Under the pieces are notes generated by a model. The model saw only the letters and a list, made by a program, of their open reading frames with translations. It searched no databases and was not told where the DNA came from. 64,000 bases of DNA from Variovorax davisae. Its GTDB lineage: Bacteria > Pseudomonadota > Gammaproteobacteria > Burkholderiales > Burkholderiaceae_C. Position 1 is the stretch's first letter, and each line of letters starts with the position of its first letter. This document shows, piece after piece, positions 1 to 8,717 of this stretch. Both the position numbers and the translations under genes were made by a program. The stretch spans positions 186,001-250,000 of the forward strand of contig NZ_JASZYS010000003.1 in assembly GCF_030316845.1 (NCBI RefSeq), written 5' to 3'.

Positions 1-699
1 TCCGGCCTTGGCGGGTACCTCGCAGGGCGGCTGCGGACAAAGTGGAGCGGGATTCATACAGAAGAGGCGCGCTTCCGCGACACGGCCCACGGAATTCTTG
101 CTTGGGCCGTGGCTACTCTGGTGACCTTCGCCTTGATCGCCTCCACCGTAGGGTCGGCCCTGAGTGCCGGAGCCAAAGCCGGGATGGGTGTGGCCACGAC
201 CGTGGTAGGTGGCGCTGCGACGGCCGCCGCCGGCACTGCAGCGAACCGCACCGGTGACGACGCGAGCAGTGGCCCCATGGCGTACATGACCGATTCCTTG
301 TTCCGGAAAGATCCCGGCGCGACGGCGGCGTCGGGCGGCACGAGCCAGACCGATGCAAGCCAAGCCACGACCGACCGCGCAACCGCCGCAGAAGTGGGGC
401 GAATCTTCGCGACCGCGTTGCGGACGGGAACGCTTTCGCCTGAAGACCACCGATACGCCAGTCAAGTCGTCGCGCAGCGAACCGGCTTGAGCCAGCAGGA
501 TGCGGAAAGGCGCGTCACCGACGTCTACTCCCGTGCCAAGGCGGCGCTGGACGAAACAAAAAGCAAGGCGAATGAGATGGCCGACGCCGCGCGAAAGACT
601 ACCGCTTACGGGTCGCTGTGGATTTTCCTCTCTTTGATTCTCGGTGCTCTGTTTGCCGCGTACTGCGCCACGCTCGGCGGGCGCCAGCGAGACCTCTGA
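1..699 (+). CDS. membrane protein, 5' end outside the window
   Basis: The frame is open from the first base, so the start codon lies upstream; 232 residues are visible. The first residues read SGLGGYLAGRLRTKW, then FRDTAHGILAWAVATL, which leads into a hydrophobic helix. A low-complexity Ala/Gly/Thr stretch and a charged helical region follow, and a second membrane helix (YGSLWIFLSLILG) precedes a short RQRDL tail. The YLAGRLRTKW / FRDTAHG / WAVAT pattern is familiar from proteobacterial membrane proteins that are sometimes labelled PhnA-like; their function is not established. The first in-frame ATG, at 109, falls inside the first membrane helix and is not a credible start. Confidence 0.7.
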   Translation, partial: SGLGGYLAGRLRTKWSGIHTEEARFRDTAHGILAWAVATLVTFALIASTVGSALSAGAKAGMGVATTVVGGAATAAAGTAANRTGDDASSGPMAYMTDSLFRKDPGATAASGGTSQTDASQATTDRATAAEVGRIFATALRTGTLSPEDHRYASQVVAQRTGLSQQDAERRVTDVYSRAKAALDETKSKANEMADAARKTTAYGSLWIFLSLILGALFAAYCATLGGRQRDL

Positions 700-914
700 A
701 CGGGGACACAAGGCGGTTTCTCCGAGCCGGGCGGGCATGTTCGGGAGGCCGGCGCCCGCGATTGCACGCTGCCGCCTGCGTGTTGACGTTCAAGAGCAAT
801 GCCAAGGCGATTGCTGCGATCAATGGCTTTGGTCAGCGGCGGAATCGGCTCCATTTTGTTTTAGGAGACTTCGATGAGCGCTCCATTTTTGGCATCTTGC
901 CGACGGTGACGAAC

Positions 915-1487
915 ATGATCCGCGTGGACCACACCCACGTACTGTCGACTTTTCACCAGTACAAGAGTGCCGCGGCGCCGCGCGTAAAAAAGGGCTTGGT
1001 TCTCATGATCTGCACCGCGCTCGAGATCCATGCCGAGCTCGAGGAGGAAATCTTCTATCCGGCCATACAGGAGATCGACGAAGGTGAAGACCTCCTCGGG
1101 GACAGCCAGGCCGAGCATCAGGAGATGAAACGCCTGATCGTGCTGCTGCGCCAGATGGAACCCGAAGCCAGGGACTATGACGAGACCTTGCACGCCCTGA
1201 TGAGCAACGTGCTCCATCACGTGGCGGACGAAGAGACAGTTGTACTGCCGGCCGCGGAACGGCTCTTAGGCGAGCGTCTCGGGGAGTTGGGGGCGCAAAT
1301 GACCAAGCGACGCCTCGAACTCGTGGTGCCCCGCAGTGGAGAGATCGCTTTCAACATTGGTCGCGCCGTGTCCGGCAACAAAGCGGCGCTGTGGATGGCC
1401 GCACTCGCTGCAGCGGGTTGTCTGATCTGGGCGGGCCCGAGCCGCGAGACTTGGCGCGGACGCCGAGCGATCAAGCACATTCCATGA
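915..1487 (+). CDS. hemerythrin HHE domain protein (likely N-terminal frameshift)
   Basis: A four-helix hemerythrin/HHE protein that would bind a diiron centre, sense or store oxygen, or protect against oxidants. The domain spans roughly residues 1-125, with the expected His/Glu ligands in DHTHVLSTFHQ, EIHAELEEEIFYPA, AEHQEM and HHVADEE. A C-terminal hydrophobic segment (AALWMAALAAAGCLIWAG) suggests membrane anchoring. The good ribosome site (TAGGAG) points to an ATG at 874, which gives MSAPFLAS and stops after 11 codons. One extra T in the T5 run at 886-890 would join it as MSAPFFGILPTVTNM to the conserved TVTNMIRVDHTH start of the family. The 915 start is therefore only a fallback. Catalase follows 57 bases later. 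Confidence 0.75.
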   Translation: MIRVDHTHVLSTFHQYKSAAAPRVKKGLVLMICTALEIHAELEEEIFYPAIQEIDEGEDLLGDSQAEHQEMKRLIVLLRQMEPEARDYDETLHALMSNVLHHVADEETVVLPAAERLLGERLGELGAQMTKRRLELVVPRSGEIAFNIGRAVSGNKAALWMAALAAAGCLIWAGPSRETWRGRRAIKHIP

Positions 1488-1544
1488 CGCGCTCCACCAT
1501 CCAGACCCTTTACCTTCACCTCGATAACTCACACGGAAACAGCC

Positions 1545-3971
1545 ATGGCTAAAAGACTTCCCCCTGTCCCCGCAGCCGAAATAGATGCGGCACGCGCCGC
1601 GGCACGCAATACCGATAGCGGTCCTGCCACGCCGCCGCCCCCTGCGGCGGGCAAGGACGACCCGCCGACCCAGAAGGCCATCGACACCGGCGGGCTAGCC
1701 AAGGGCATGCCCTCGAACCCGACCAAACCTCTGGAGTACGGCGAACGCAACGCCTCAGCCACGCCTCCGGGCGCGAGCGTCAGTCCTCCTTCGCGCTTGC
1801 CCGGAGCAAGCACGCTGTCTGAACAGAACGTGACGGGCAAGACGGGTTCGGCGGCTCCGGAAGGCGTCAACGCCACCATCGACTCGCTAGATCGCGTGCG
1901 CGTCGATTCCAGCGGCCAGGTGCTGACCACCAATCAGGGCGTGGCGATAGCCGACAACCAGAACTCCCTGAAGGCCGGCGCGCGCGGCCCGGCGTTGCTC
2001 GAGGACTTCATCCTGCGCGAAAAGATCACGCACTTCGATCACGAGCGCATTCCCGAACGCATCGTGCACGCCCGCGGCTCCGGCGCGCATGGCTTCTTCG
2101 AATGCTACGAGCCGCTGACGCAATACACCAAGGCCGCGCCTTTCAAGGAAGCGGGCAAGGTGACACCGGTCTTCGTACGCTTCTCCACCGTCGCCGGCGA
2201 GCGCGGCTCGAAGGACACGGCACGCGACGTGCGCGGCTTCGCGGTGAAGTTCTACACCGACGAAGGCAATTGGGACCTGGTCGGCAACAACATGCCTGTG
2301 TTCTTCATCCAGGACGCGATGAAGTTTCCGGACTTGGTCCATGCGGTCAAGCCCGAGCCGCACCACCAGATGCCGCAAGCCGCCAGCGCGCACGACACCT
2401 TCTGGGACTTCGTCTCGCTGATGCCCGAATCCACGCACATGCTGATGTGGCTGATGTCGGACCGCGCCATCCCCCGTAGCTACCGGATGATGCAGGGGTT
2501 CGGCGTCCATACCTTCCGGCTCGTCAACGAGGCCGGCGAGTCCGTGCTGGTCAAGTTCCATTGGATTCCCAAGCTCGGGACCCACTCGCTCGTCTGGGAG
2601 GAGGCCGTGAAGATCTCGGGGGCTGATCCGGACTTCCATCGGCGCGATTTATGGGAGGCCATCGAGGCCGGCGAGTATCCAGAGTGGGAGCTTGGCCTGC
2701 AGATTTTTACGGAAGCGCAGGCCGACAAGTTCAGTTTCGATATCCTGGATGCCACCAAGATCATCCCGGAGGAAGTCGCACCCCTGCAGATCGTCGGGCG
2801 GATGGTGCTCAACCGAAACCCCGACAACTTTTTTGCCGAGACCGAACAGGTGGCGTTCTGTACGGCCCACATCGTGCCGGGCCTGGATTTCACCAACGAT
2901 CCCTTGCTGGCGGGTCGCATCCATTCCTATGTCGACACCCAGATCAGTCGGCTGGGCGGGCCCAACTTCCACGAGCTTCCGATCAACGCGCCCATCGCGC
3001 AAGTGCACAACAACCAGCGCGACGGCATGCACCGGCAAGCCATCCATCGCGGCCGGGTCGCCTACGAGCCCAACTCCCTGGCCGGCGGCTGCCCGTTCCC
3101 GGCCGGGGCGGCGCAGGGCTTCACCAGCGTGGCCCGGCGCATCGACGCCAAGGAGAGCGCCGACAAGCTGCGCATCAAGCCCGAGAAGTTCGCCGACCAC
3201 TACACGCAGGCCCGCCTCTTCTACGAAAGCCAGTCGGCGGTGGAGAAGGCGCACATCGGCAACGCCTTCCGTTTCGAGCTGTCGAAGGTCACCGTGCCGG
3301 CGATCCGGGAACGCATGGTCGCCAGTCTTCTGAACGCTGCGCCCGATCTCGCCGCGCGGCTGGCCCAGAACCTGGGAATGGAGTTGCCGGCGCCGCTCCC
3401 CAAGGCCTTGGAGAATCCTGCGCAGCCCGAGGTCGACGCCTCTCCCGCCCTGTCGCTTTTCGCGCGGCCGGGCGACGGCGGTATCCGCACTCGCAAAATC
3501 GCGGTGCTAATCGCCCAAGGCGTCGAAGGGACGTCACTCGGCAAGGTGGTCTCGGCGCTGGTTGCGGCCGGCGCGGTGCCGCGCCTTGTCGCGGCCCGGC
3601 TTGGGACCTATGTCGGGATCGGTGGCGACAAGTTCGCGGCCGACGGGACGCTTGAGAACTCCCCGGGCTTCCTGTTCGATGCAATGGTGCTGCCGGACGG
3701 CGAGGCCGCCGTCGAAGCGCTGGACGCTGACGCCCATACCCTGGAATTTCTACGGGCCCAGTATTGGCACTGCAAGCCCATCCTGGCGTTCGGCGCCTCC
3801 CACGCCTTACTGGCTGAAGCGCAGATCCCAATGACGATGTCCGACGGTTCGCCGGATACGGGCCTGATTCTCGCAGACGCAGGGAACCCTGACGAAGCAA
3901 TCACGGATTTCGTCGCGGCGCTGAGCTTGCACAGACATTTCGGGCGCGAGAACGATCCGCCTCAGGCCTAG
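1545..3971 (+). CDS. katE: monofunctional haem catalase, large-subunit HPII type
   Basis: Decomposes hydrogen peroxide to water and oxygen in the cytoplasm. At 808 residues it belongs to the large-subunit clade: an N-terminal extension of about 140 Pro/Ala/Ser-rich residues, the catalase core from about 145 to 640, and a C-terminal flavodoxin/DJ-1-like domain from about 665 ([12 protein letters not shown]). Visible active-site features are the distal His near 175 ([12 protein letters not shown]), Asn in [12 protein letters not shown] (about 248) and the proximal haem Tyr near 462 (RIHSYVDTQ). All key residues are present. It lies downstream of a hemerythrin, which fits an oxidative-stress locus. 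No sigma-54 promoter was seen upstream. Confidence 0.95.
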   Translation: MAKRLPPVPAAEIDAARAAARNTDSGPATPPPPAAGKDDPPTQKAIDTGGLAKGMPSNPTKPLEYGERNASATPPGASVSPPSRLPGASTLSEQNVTGKTGSAAPEGVNATIDSLDRVRVDSSGQVLTTNQGVAIADNQNSLKAGARGPALLEDFILREKITHFDHERIPERIVHARGSGAHGFFECYEPLTQYTKAAPFKEAGKVTPVFVRFSTVAGERGSKDTARDVRGFAVKFYTDEGNWDLVGNNMPVFFIQDAMKFPDLVHAVKPEPHHQMPQAASAHDTFWDFVSLMPESTHMLMWLMSDRAIPRSYRMMQGFGVHTFRLVNEAGESVLVKFHWIPKLGTHSLVWEEAVKISGADPDFHRRDLWEAIEAGEYPEWELGLQIFTEAQADKFSFDILDATKIIPEEVAPLQIVGRMVLNRNPDNFFAETEQVAFCTAHIVPGLDFTNDPLLAGRIHSYVDTQISRLGGPNFHELPINAPIAQVHNNQRDGMHRQAIHRGRVAYEPNSLAGGCPFPAGAAQGFTSVARRIDAKESADKLRIKPEKFADHYTQARLFYESQSAVEKAHIGNAFRFELSKVTVPAIRERMVASLLNAAPDLAARLAQNLGMELPAPLPKALENPAQPEVDASPALSLFARPGDGGIRTRKIAVLIAQGVEGTSLGKVVSALVAAGAVPRLVAARLGTYVGIGGDKFAADGTLENSPGFLFDAMVLPDGEAAVEALDADAHTLEFLRAQYWHCKPILAFGASHALLAEAQIPMTMSDGSPDTGLILADAGNPDEAITDFVAALSLHRHFGRENDPPQA

Positions 3972-3993
3972 GCTACTTCCGCGGGGAGCGCAA

Positions 3994-4230
3994 ATGAAAA
4001 CGGAAACAGGCGGGTATGCCACCAGCATTCGCACCGAGCACGGACGCCTGCTTATCCGCGTTCCGAGTGAAACCCTCATCTACCTGGGGGCGTTTGGCGA
4101 ATCGGACTATCTGGCGACCTTTGCCCGGCATATCGAAGACCTTCGCGCAGTTGCACTGCGAGTCGCGGAACGTGACCAATCGAGCGTCGTGGACGTCATG
4201 CCAAGCGATTTCGAGGCGCAATTGCATTAG
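3994..4230 (+). CDS. small hypothetical protein (78 aa)
   Basis: It starts 22 bases after katE with a good ribosome site (GGGGAG, six bases before the ATG). The product is soluble, with a mixed alpha/beta pattern (GRLLIRVPSETLIYLGAF then a helical, charged C-terminus). I recognise no family. It could be co-transcribed with katE. The 3' end overlaps nothing, and the downstream glycosyltransferase lies in another frame. Confidence 0.45.
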   Translation: MKTETGGYATSIRTEHGRLLIRVPSETLIYLGAFGESDYLATFARHIEDLRAVALRVAERDQSSVVDVMPSDFEAQLH

Positions 4231-4333
4231 CTTCATTGCTTGCAGCTTTCGGATGTGTGCCTTGGTCAGGCAATGCCCGGCCAAAGGCGAACAGCGACTC
4301 AGATCCTGGTTCAATGATCTTAGAAAGAGCCCT

Positions 4334-5047
4334 ATGCTTGGTGTCGTCGTCCCTGCACACAATGAGGAGGCTTTCATCGGCGATTGCATCCGCCACCTGC
4401 GCCGATGTGCTCAAAGCGTGCGTCTTCGGGGCGAGCCCGTCGAGATTCTGGTCGTTGCCGACACTTGCACCGACAGAACCGCCGAGATCGTGGCGCGCGC
4501 CGGCGTCATGACACTGGCAATCGATGTGCGAAACGTTGGCAAGTCTCGAGCTGCGGGCGCAAGTCTCCTTCTGGAAAGAGGTGCAAGATGGCTGGCATTC
4601 ACCGATGCCGATACACTCGTTTCTCCGGAGTGGCTGGCCGAGCAGTTGGATTTGGCCGCCGATGTGGTATGCGGCACGGTCGGGATTTCAGATTGGTCGC
4701 CGCACGGCGCACATGCGCGTCTTCTCCACTGGCACTTCAGCGAGACATACTTCGACGTCGACGGCCACCGGCACATCCATGGGGCGAACCTTGGAGTGGA
4801 GGCCAACGCCTATCGACGCGCAGGCGGTTTTGAACATCTTGAATGCGGCGAAGACGTCGCCTTGGTCGAGGCTCTTGACGCCGTGGGTGCGAAGATCGCA
4901 TGGAGCGCTCGGCCGCGCGTGATCACAAGCGCTCGAAAAAAGGCGCGGGCGAGCGGCGGGTTCGCTGACGCACTGACCAATGCTGTGAAGCAGCGCTTGC
5001 GGGCGGGTGCTACAGTGCCAGGGCACTTCGTGCTCGAAAAGCTGTGA
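4334..5047 (+). CDS. family 2 glycosyltransferase
   Basis: A GT-A fold glycosyltransferase that would move a sugar from a nucleotide-sugar donor. The start is the ATG reading MLGVVVPAHNEEAFIGDCI, preceded by AAAGAG; the open frame extends further upstream but without homology. Seen: the N-terminal Rossmann-like strand with PAHNEE, the donor-binding VVADTCTDRTAEI, and the metal-binding FTDADT motif (about residue 97). A GANLGVEANAYRRAGGFEHLECGED acceptor-side region follows. At 237 residues it is a catalytic domain only, without membrane segments. The acceptor is unknown. It converges on the methyltransferase at 5103. Confidence 0.85.
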   Translation: MLGVVVPAHNEEAFIGDCIRHLRRCAQSVRLRGEPVEILVVADTCTDRTAEIVARAGVMTLAIDVRNVGKSRAAGASLLLERGARWLAFTDADTLVSPEWLAEQLDLAADVVCGTVGISDWSPHGAHARLLHWHFSETYFDVDGHRHIHGANLGVEANAYRRAGGFEHLECGEDVALVEALDAVGAKIAWSARPRVITSARKKARASGGFADALTNAVKQRLRAGATVPGHFVLEKL

Positions 5048-5102
5048 GGGTGGGCTGGGCTGTTGGCCCGCCTGAGCTCGCTTGCCGCAGGGTCCGGGTG
5101 AC

Positions 5103-6017
5103 TTACGTCCTTCCTCGTTGAGCCACGAAAGCATTTCCGTCCCACGCGTGAAATGGTTGGTCGCCATTGACAACAATTTCTAGCGACGACGCCAGGGCGA
5201 GCTTCGCGAAGTCGGCACGATCTGCCTCCAGACTGCGCCCGTAGCTCAGCTCTAGGACAACCAGGGAGCCTCCGGGTCGAAGCACCCGACGAGCCTCTTC
5301 GAAATGCCTGGCAAGCAACGACCATCCGGACTGAAACAGGTACGGAAAACTGTCGATTGCTAGCACGAGGTCGAAGCTGGCGTCTTCGAACCCCGAGAGG
5401 TTCTTCCCTTCGCTGAGTTGAATCGACACATTCGGGAGATTCCGGCAACGGGCTTGAGCCCGCTGCACCATCTCCGTCGAGATGTCGACCCCTGTGACGG
5501 TACCGAGCACGGGCGCAAGCGCCTCCTCAAAGCGCCCGATACCGCAACCGATCTCCAGCGCATCGCTTCCTGGCCGCAGGACCGCCTGCTCTCCCAACCA
5601 CAACACGATCTCGTCGGTAGCAGCAGACAGCAGCGCGGGACTGCCAAGGGAGTACAACGCGACGCTCGCTTCGCCCGATTGTTGGCATGACCAGTCGAAA
5701 AGACGGCGACAGAACGCGATTCCCTCGGCGTCCGTACGGGCCGGCAAGTCCGAATCCACACCACTTCCCACCATCGCGGCGATTCGCAGACAGCCCTCGC
5801 GGTGCCGCTTGAGCAACTTGCCGAGTTCCGCGAAATGCTGTCTCTCCCCTTCACGGGAAGACTCTTGCAATCTTGCGAGTTCGGATTCGATCTGCCATAC
5901 GCTGCGACCCATCTTCAGCCAGTACATCAAGGTCATCTGGCCCGACAATTGTCCACACTCGAACCGGGCCAGCACCCGTGCAAGTTGAGGATCGTCAGGC
6001 GGTGCGCGGTTTGTCAT
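5103..6017 (-). CDS. class I SAM-dependent methyltransferase
   Basis: About 304 residues. A helical N-terminal region (residues 1-110, ARFECGQLSGQMTLMYWLKMG) precedes a Rossmann methyltransferase domain with motif I ALEIGCGIGRFEEALAP, the acidic VTGVDISTEMVQRA, and DLVLAIDSFPYL. The last is followed by RRVLRPGGSLVVLELSYG. These match the Methyltransf_11 type; the substrate is unknown. I chose the ATG giving MTNRAPPDD; the longer frame runs back into the opposite-strand gene. It is divergent from the haem-oxygenase-like operon (182 bases between starts), so the two may share a control region and perhaps a pathway. Confidence 0.85.
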   Translation of the reverse strand: MTNRAPPDDPQLARVLARFECGQLSGQMTLMYWLKMGRSVWQIESELARLQESSREGERQHFAELGKLLKRHREGCLRIAAMVGSGVDSDLPARTDAEGIAFCRRLFDWSCQQSGEASVALYSLGSPALLSAATDEIVLWLGEQAVLRPGSDALEIGCGIGRFEEALAPVLGTVTGVDISTEMVQRAQARCRNLPNVSIQLSEGKNLSGFEDASFDLVLAIDSFPYLFQSGWSLLARHFEEARRVLRPGGSLVVLELSYGRSLEADRADFAKLALASSLEIVVNGDQPFHAWDGNAFVAQRGRT

Positions 6018-6198
6018 TGCTCGTATCGTTCGCCGGAAGGTGATCAGCTTGGCCTCCAGGGCATGCGTGTCTGTCAGACAAGCGTGAAGGCGACGGTGGG
6101 CCGGATGGACCCGTAAGGCATTTCCGACGGTACCCGACGACGAAGCCTTATACGCGGCGCGCCGTGTGAGGCGACAGTTCAGATTTGCAGGATTCACG

Positions 6199-7740
6199 AT
6201 GATTTCGTTTTTAAGAGGCGCCATTCCGCTGCCCCGATTGCTTCCTTGGGCAGGCGCGGCCAACGACGGCGCGAAGACTAGCGCGCCGGAGGACCCTGCC
6301 TCTCACGATCAAGGTTCGCCGGCGGCGCGCGCGCTGTACCAGCAACTGGCGGGCGCCGTGCGACTTGAGAACGCTGGAGCAAGGCGCGAGGCAGCTCGGC
6401 TCTTCCTGGACCATCGACTGCAGGTTGCCGCGAGTCTTCCCTGCGATCTGCCCAAGGACGCCCAGGGGCTGGAGGCGTGGATGAAAACCGGGGTCGCGCG
6501 CACCGGAAAGCTCTACCAAGACTACCTCCAGCGGCGCGTCGACGGTGGGGGACGGGAGTACTTCCATTGCCGCTCGCACGCCTTGGGCGTATTGCGAGCC
6601 ATTGCCCCGACGAAGTTGGCGGACGGGGCTTGGCTATCCGGAATGCTCTCACATGCTGGCGACCCGTGCTTCGCGGAGTTGATCCGCACCTACTTGGAAG
6701 AACTCGGCGATGGCGCGCCAGACAAGAATCATGTGCTCCTGTATCGCAGACTCCTGCAGGCCCACGGCGTCGACGATTGGCTCGCACAGTCTGATGAATG
6801 TTTTGAACAGGGTGCCATCCAACTCGCGCTGGGTGCGTGCACGCAGGACTTCCTGCCCGAAGTCATCGGCTTCAACCTCGGCTACGAACAACTGCCGCTT
6901 CACCTTTTGATCTCGGCTTACGAACTCGACGAACTGGGGATAGACCCGTACTATTTCACCCTGCACGTCACGGTCGACAACGCGGCAAGCGGTCATGCGA
7001 TGCGCGCCGTCAAAGCGGTACATGATGCGCTTTCGCGGACTGACGCATCGGCGGTGTTCTGGGAACGCGTGCGCCGGGGCTACCTGCTGGGAAACCTCGG
7101 GCTCAGTACCAACGCCGCCATCACGCGTTTTGATCTCGACGCCGAATTCCTGCGGGTGCTCGGGCAAAAGACCTTCGAAGGTCGATTCGCGCACTCCAAC
7201 TACTGTCGCATCGAGGGAAAGACAGTCAACGAGTGGCTGGGCAGCGCGCAAGGGGTGGATGGCTTCGTCCAGGCATTGCACCGAAAAGGCTGGCTGACCC
7301 GCGGGGTCGATCCACGCGCAAGCCGCTTCTGGCAGTTGCTGCACGGCGAACAGGCGCAGATGCACGGGGTGTTTGGCGCCTACGAACGCCAGGTCATCTA
7401 CGACTGGATTCGAGGGCCCGCGAGCGGGGACGGAGCGCGGGCACCGAGTTCAGTGACCCCGGATCAGGCCCCTCGGCCATGCAGGCCATACCGGCATCAA
7501 CGGGGAGCCTTGACGGCGGCCGAGGCGGGCTTGACTCAATGCGTCCAGCTCGGCGCGCCGCCCGCGGACCCTGAAGTTACCGACCTCACCGTGCGCCTCG
7601 AAGCTGCGCCCGATCCTGAGGCACGATTGGTCATCTTGCGTGACATGATGGGCCCCGATCTCCACTGGACCCGGGCGGGGCTTTGCGCCACCCGCATCTT
7701 TCGTCGTGCCGTCTTGGGCGCCGACGAGGCCCACACGTGA
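6199..7740 (+). CDS. iron-containing haem-oxygenase-like enzyme
   Basis: The central part (about residues 150-370) matches the iron-containing redox / Haem_oxygenas_2 type: GFNLGYEQLPLHLL, then YELDELGIDPYYF, TLHVTVDN and AASGHA. The spaced Glu/His/Asp/His residues are the expected iron ligands. Enzymes of this fold include non-haem diiron oxygenases of natural-product pathways; a reaction cannot be assigned here. The length (514 residues) exceeds the core fold, with an N-terminal arm and a C-terminal tail of about 100 residues. The start at 6199 has AGGA seven bases upstream. The stop overlaps the GTG of the next gene by four bases (GTGA), so it heads a coupled operon. Confidence 0.75.
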   Translation: MISFLRGAIPLPRLLPWAGAANDGAKTSAPEDPASHDQGSPAARALYQQLAGAVRLENAGARREAARLFLDHRLQVAASLPCDLPKDAQGLEAWMKTGVARTGKLYQDYLQRRVDGGGREYFHCRSHALGVLRAIAPTKLADGAWLSGMLSHAGDPCFAELIRTYLEELGDGAPDKNHVLLYRRLLQAHGVDDWLAQSDECFEQGAIQLALGACTQDFLPEVIGFNLGYEQLPLHLLISAYELDELGIDPYYFTLHVTVDNAASGHAMRAVKAVHDALSRTDASAVFWERVRRGYLLGNLGLSTNAAITRFDLDAEFLRVLGQKTFEGRFAHSNYCRIEGKTVNEWLGSAQGVDGFVQALHRKGWLTRGVDPRASRFWQLLHGEQAQMHGVFGAYERQVIYDWIRGPASGDGARAPSSVTPDQAPRPCRPYRHQRGALTAAEAGLTQCVQLGAPPADPEVTDLTVRLEAAPDPEARLVILRDMMGPDLHWTRAGLCATRIFRRAVLGADEAHT

Positions 7741-8717
7741 GCACCATGAGCCCGGGCGAGCGCGATGGAGGCAACCTCGAAGCCCTGCGGCTGCTGGCGG
7801 GTGCGCTTCAAACCGCCGGCTATCGGTTTACGACGGTGTCGCCTGAGTCCCATCGTCGCTACCTGCAACGCCGCGCGCATCGCGCCGGGGCAAACCTCCG
7901 GGACATATTCGGCTGGAGTCTGTCGTTCGCCCCAGAGGACCTCTCCAGCGATATTCGATCGCTGGCGGAGGAGGCCGGCGCCTTGACGACCTCCGGTGGG
8001 AAGCTTCGGAGTCGCGTTCGGTTCTCGACCCTTGGGGACAGCGTTTACCTGCACTCCGCCTACCCGACCCTGGAACCGGCGTCGGTGTTCTTCGGTCCGG
8101 ATACGTACCGCTTCATCTCGCTCATCCAGCGGGAGCTCGCAGCGAGGCCTGCGGTTCGAAGAGTTGTCGACATCGGCTGTGGTTCCGGGGCAGGCGGCCT
8201 TGAAGCGATTCGCGCATTGCGCGCCATGGGGCAGTTCGCCCGTCTCGAGATGACCGATGTCAACCCGCGCGCGCTGGAATATGCAACCGTCAACGCCCGA
8301 CTTGCGGGGGTCGAGGATGCGGAACTTCGCCAAGCGGACTTGTTTGCCGGGCTGTCGCCTGGAGCCGATCTAATCATCGCCAATCCTCCCTACCTCATGG
8401 ATCGCGAATTGCGCGCCTATCGGCACGGGGGCGGTTCCCTCGGCGCCGGCCTGTCTCAGCGGATCGTCTCGGAAGGCGTGCCGATGCTGGCGCCGGGCGG
8501 CAGGCTGGTGCTCTATACCGGGAGTGTCATCGTCGGTGGCGAGGACCTGTTGTTGGCGAGCTTGCGCCCCATGCTGGAACGCGACCGCCTGGAGTTCCGC
8601 TATGCCGAACTGGACCCGGATGTCTTCGCGGAGGAGCTCGACCAGCCGGGCTACGAAGGCGCCGAGCGAATCGCTGTCGTTTCTCTCGTGGTCGAGGCAC
8701 CGACGGAGGGCAGATGA
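7737..8717 (+). CDS. HemK/PrmC-like SAM methyltransferase (NPPY)
   Basis: 326 residues. Motif I reads VVDIGCGSGAGGLEAI (about residue 145), followed by the acidic MTDVNPRALEYA and the diagnostic LIIANPPYLMD tetrapeptide typical of methyltransferases acting on amide or ring nitrogens (HemK/PrmC, RsmC and DNA N-methylases). The N-terminal helical domain resembles the substrate-recognition part of such enzymes. The GTG start at 7737 is chosen because it overlaps the upstream stop and has GAGG seven bases before it; an ATG at 7746 is the alternative. The stop overlaps the next start (ATGA). The position between an iron oxygenase-like enzyme and an ATP-grasp ligase suggests a small-molecule or peptide substrate rather than release factor. 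Confidence 0.85.
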   Translation: MSTMSPGERDGGNLEALRLLAGALQTAGYRFTTVSPESHRRYLQRRAHRAGANLRDIFGWSLSFAPEDLSSDIRSLAEEAGALTTSGGKLRSRVRFSTLGDSVYLHSAYPTLEPASVFFGPDTYRFISLIQRELAARPAVRRVVDIGCGSGAGGLEAIRALRAMGQFARLEMTDVNPRALEYATVNARLAGVEDAELRQADLFAGLSPGADLIIANPPYLMDRELRAYRHGGGSLGAGLSQRIVSEGVPMLAPGGRLVLYTGSVIVGGEDLLLASLRPMLERDRLEFRYAELDPDVFAEELDQPGYEGAERIAVVSLVVEAPTEGR

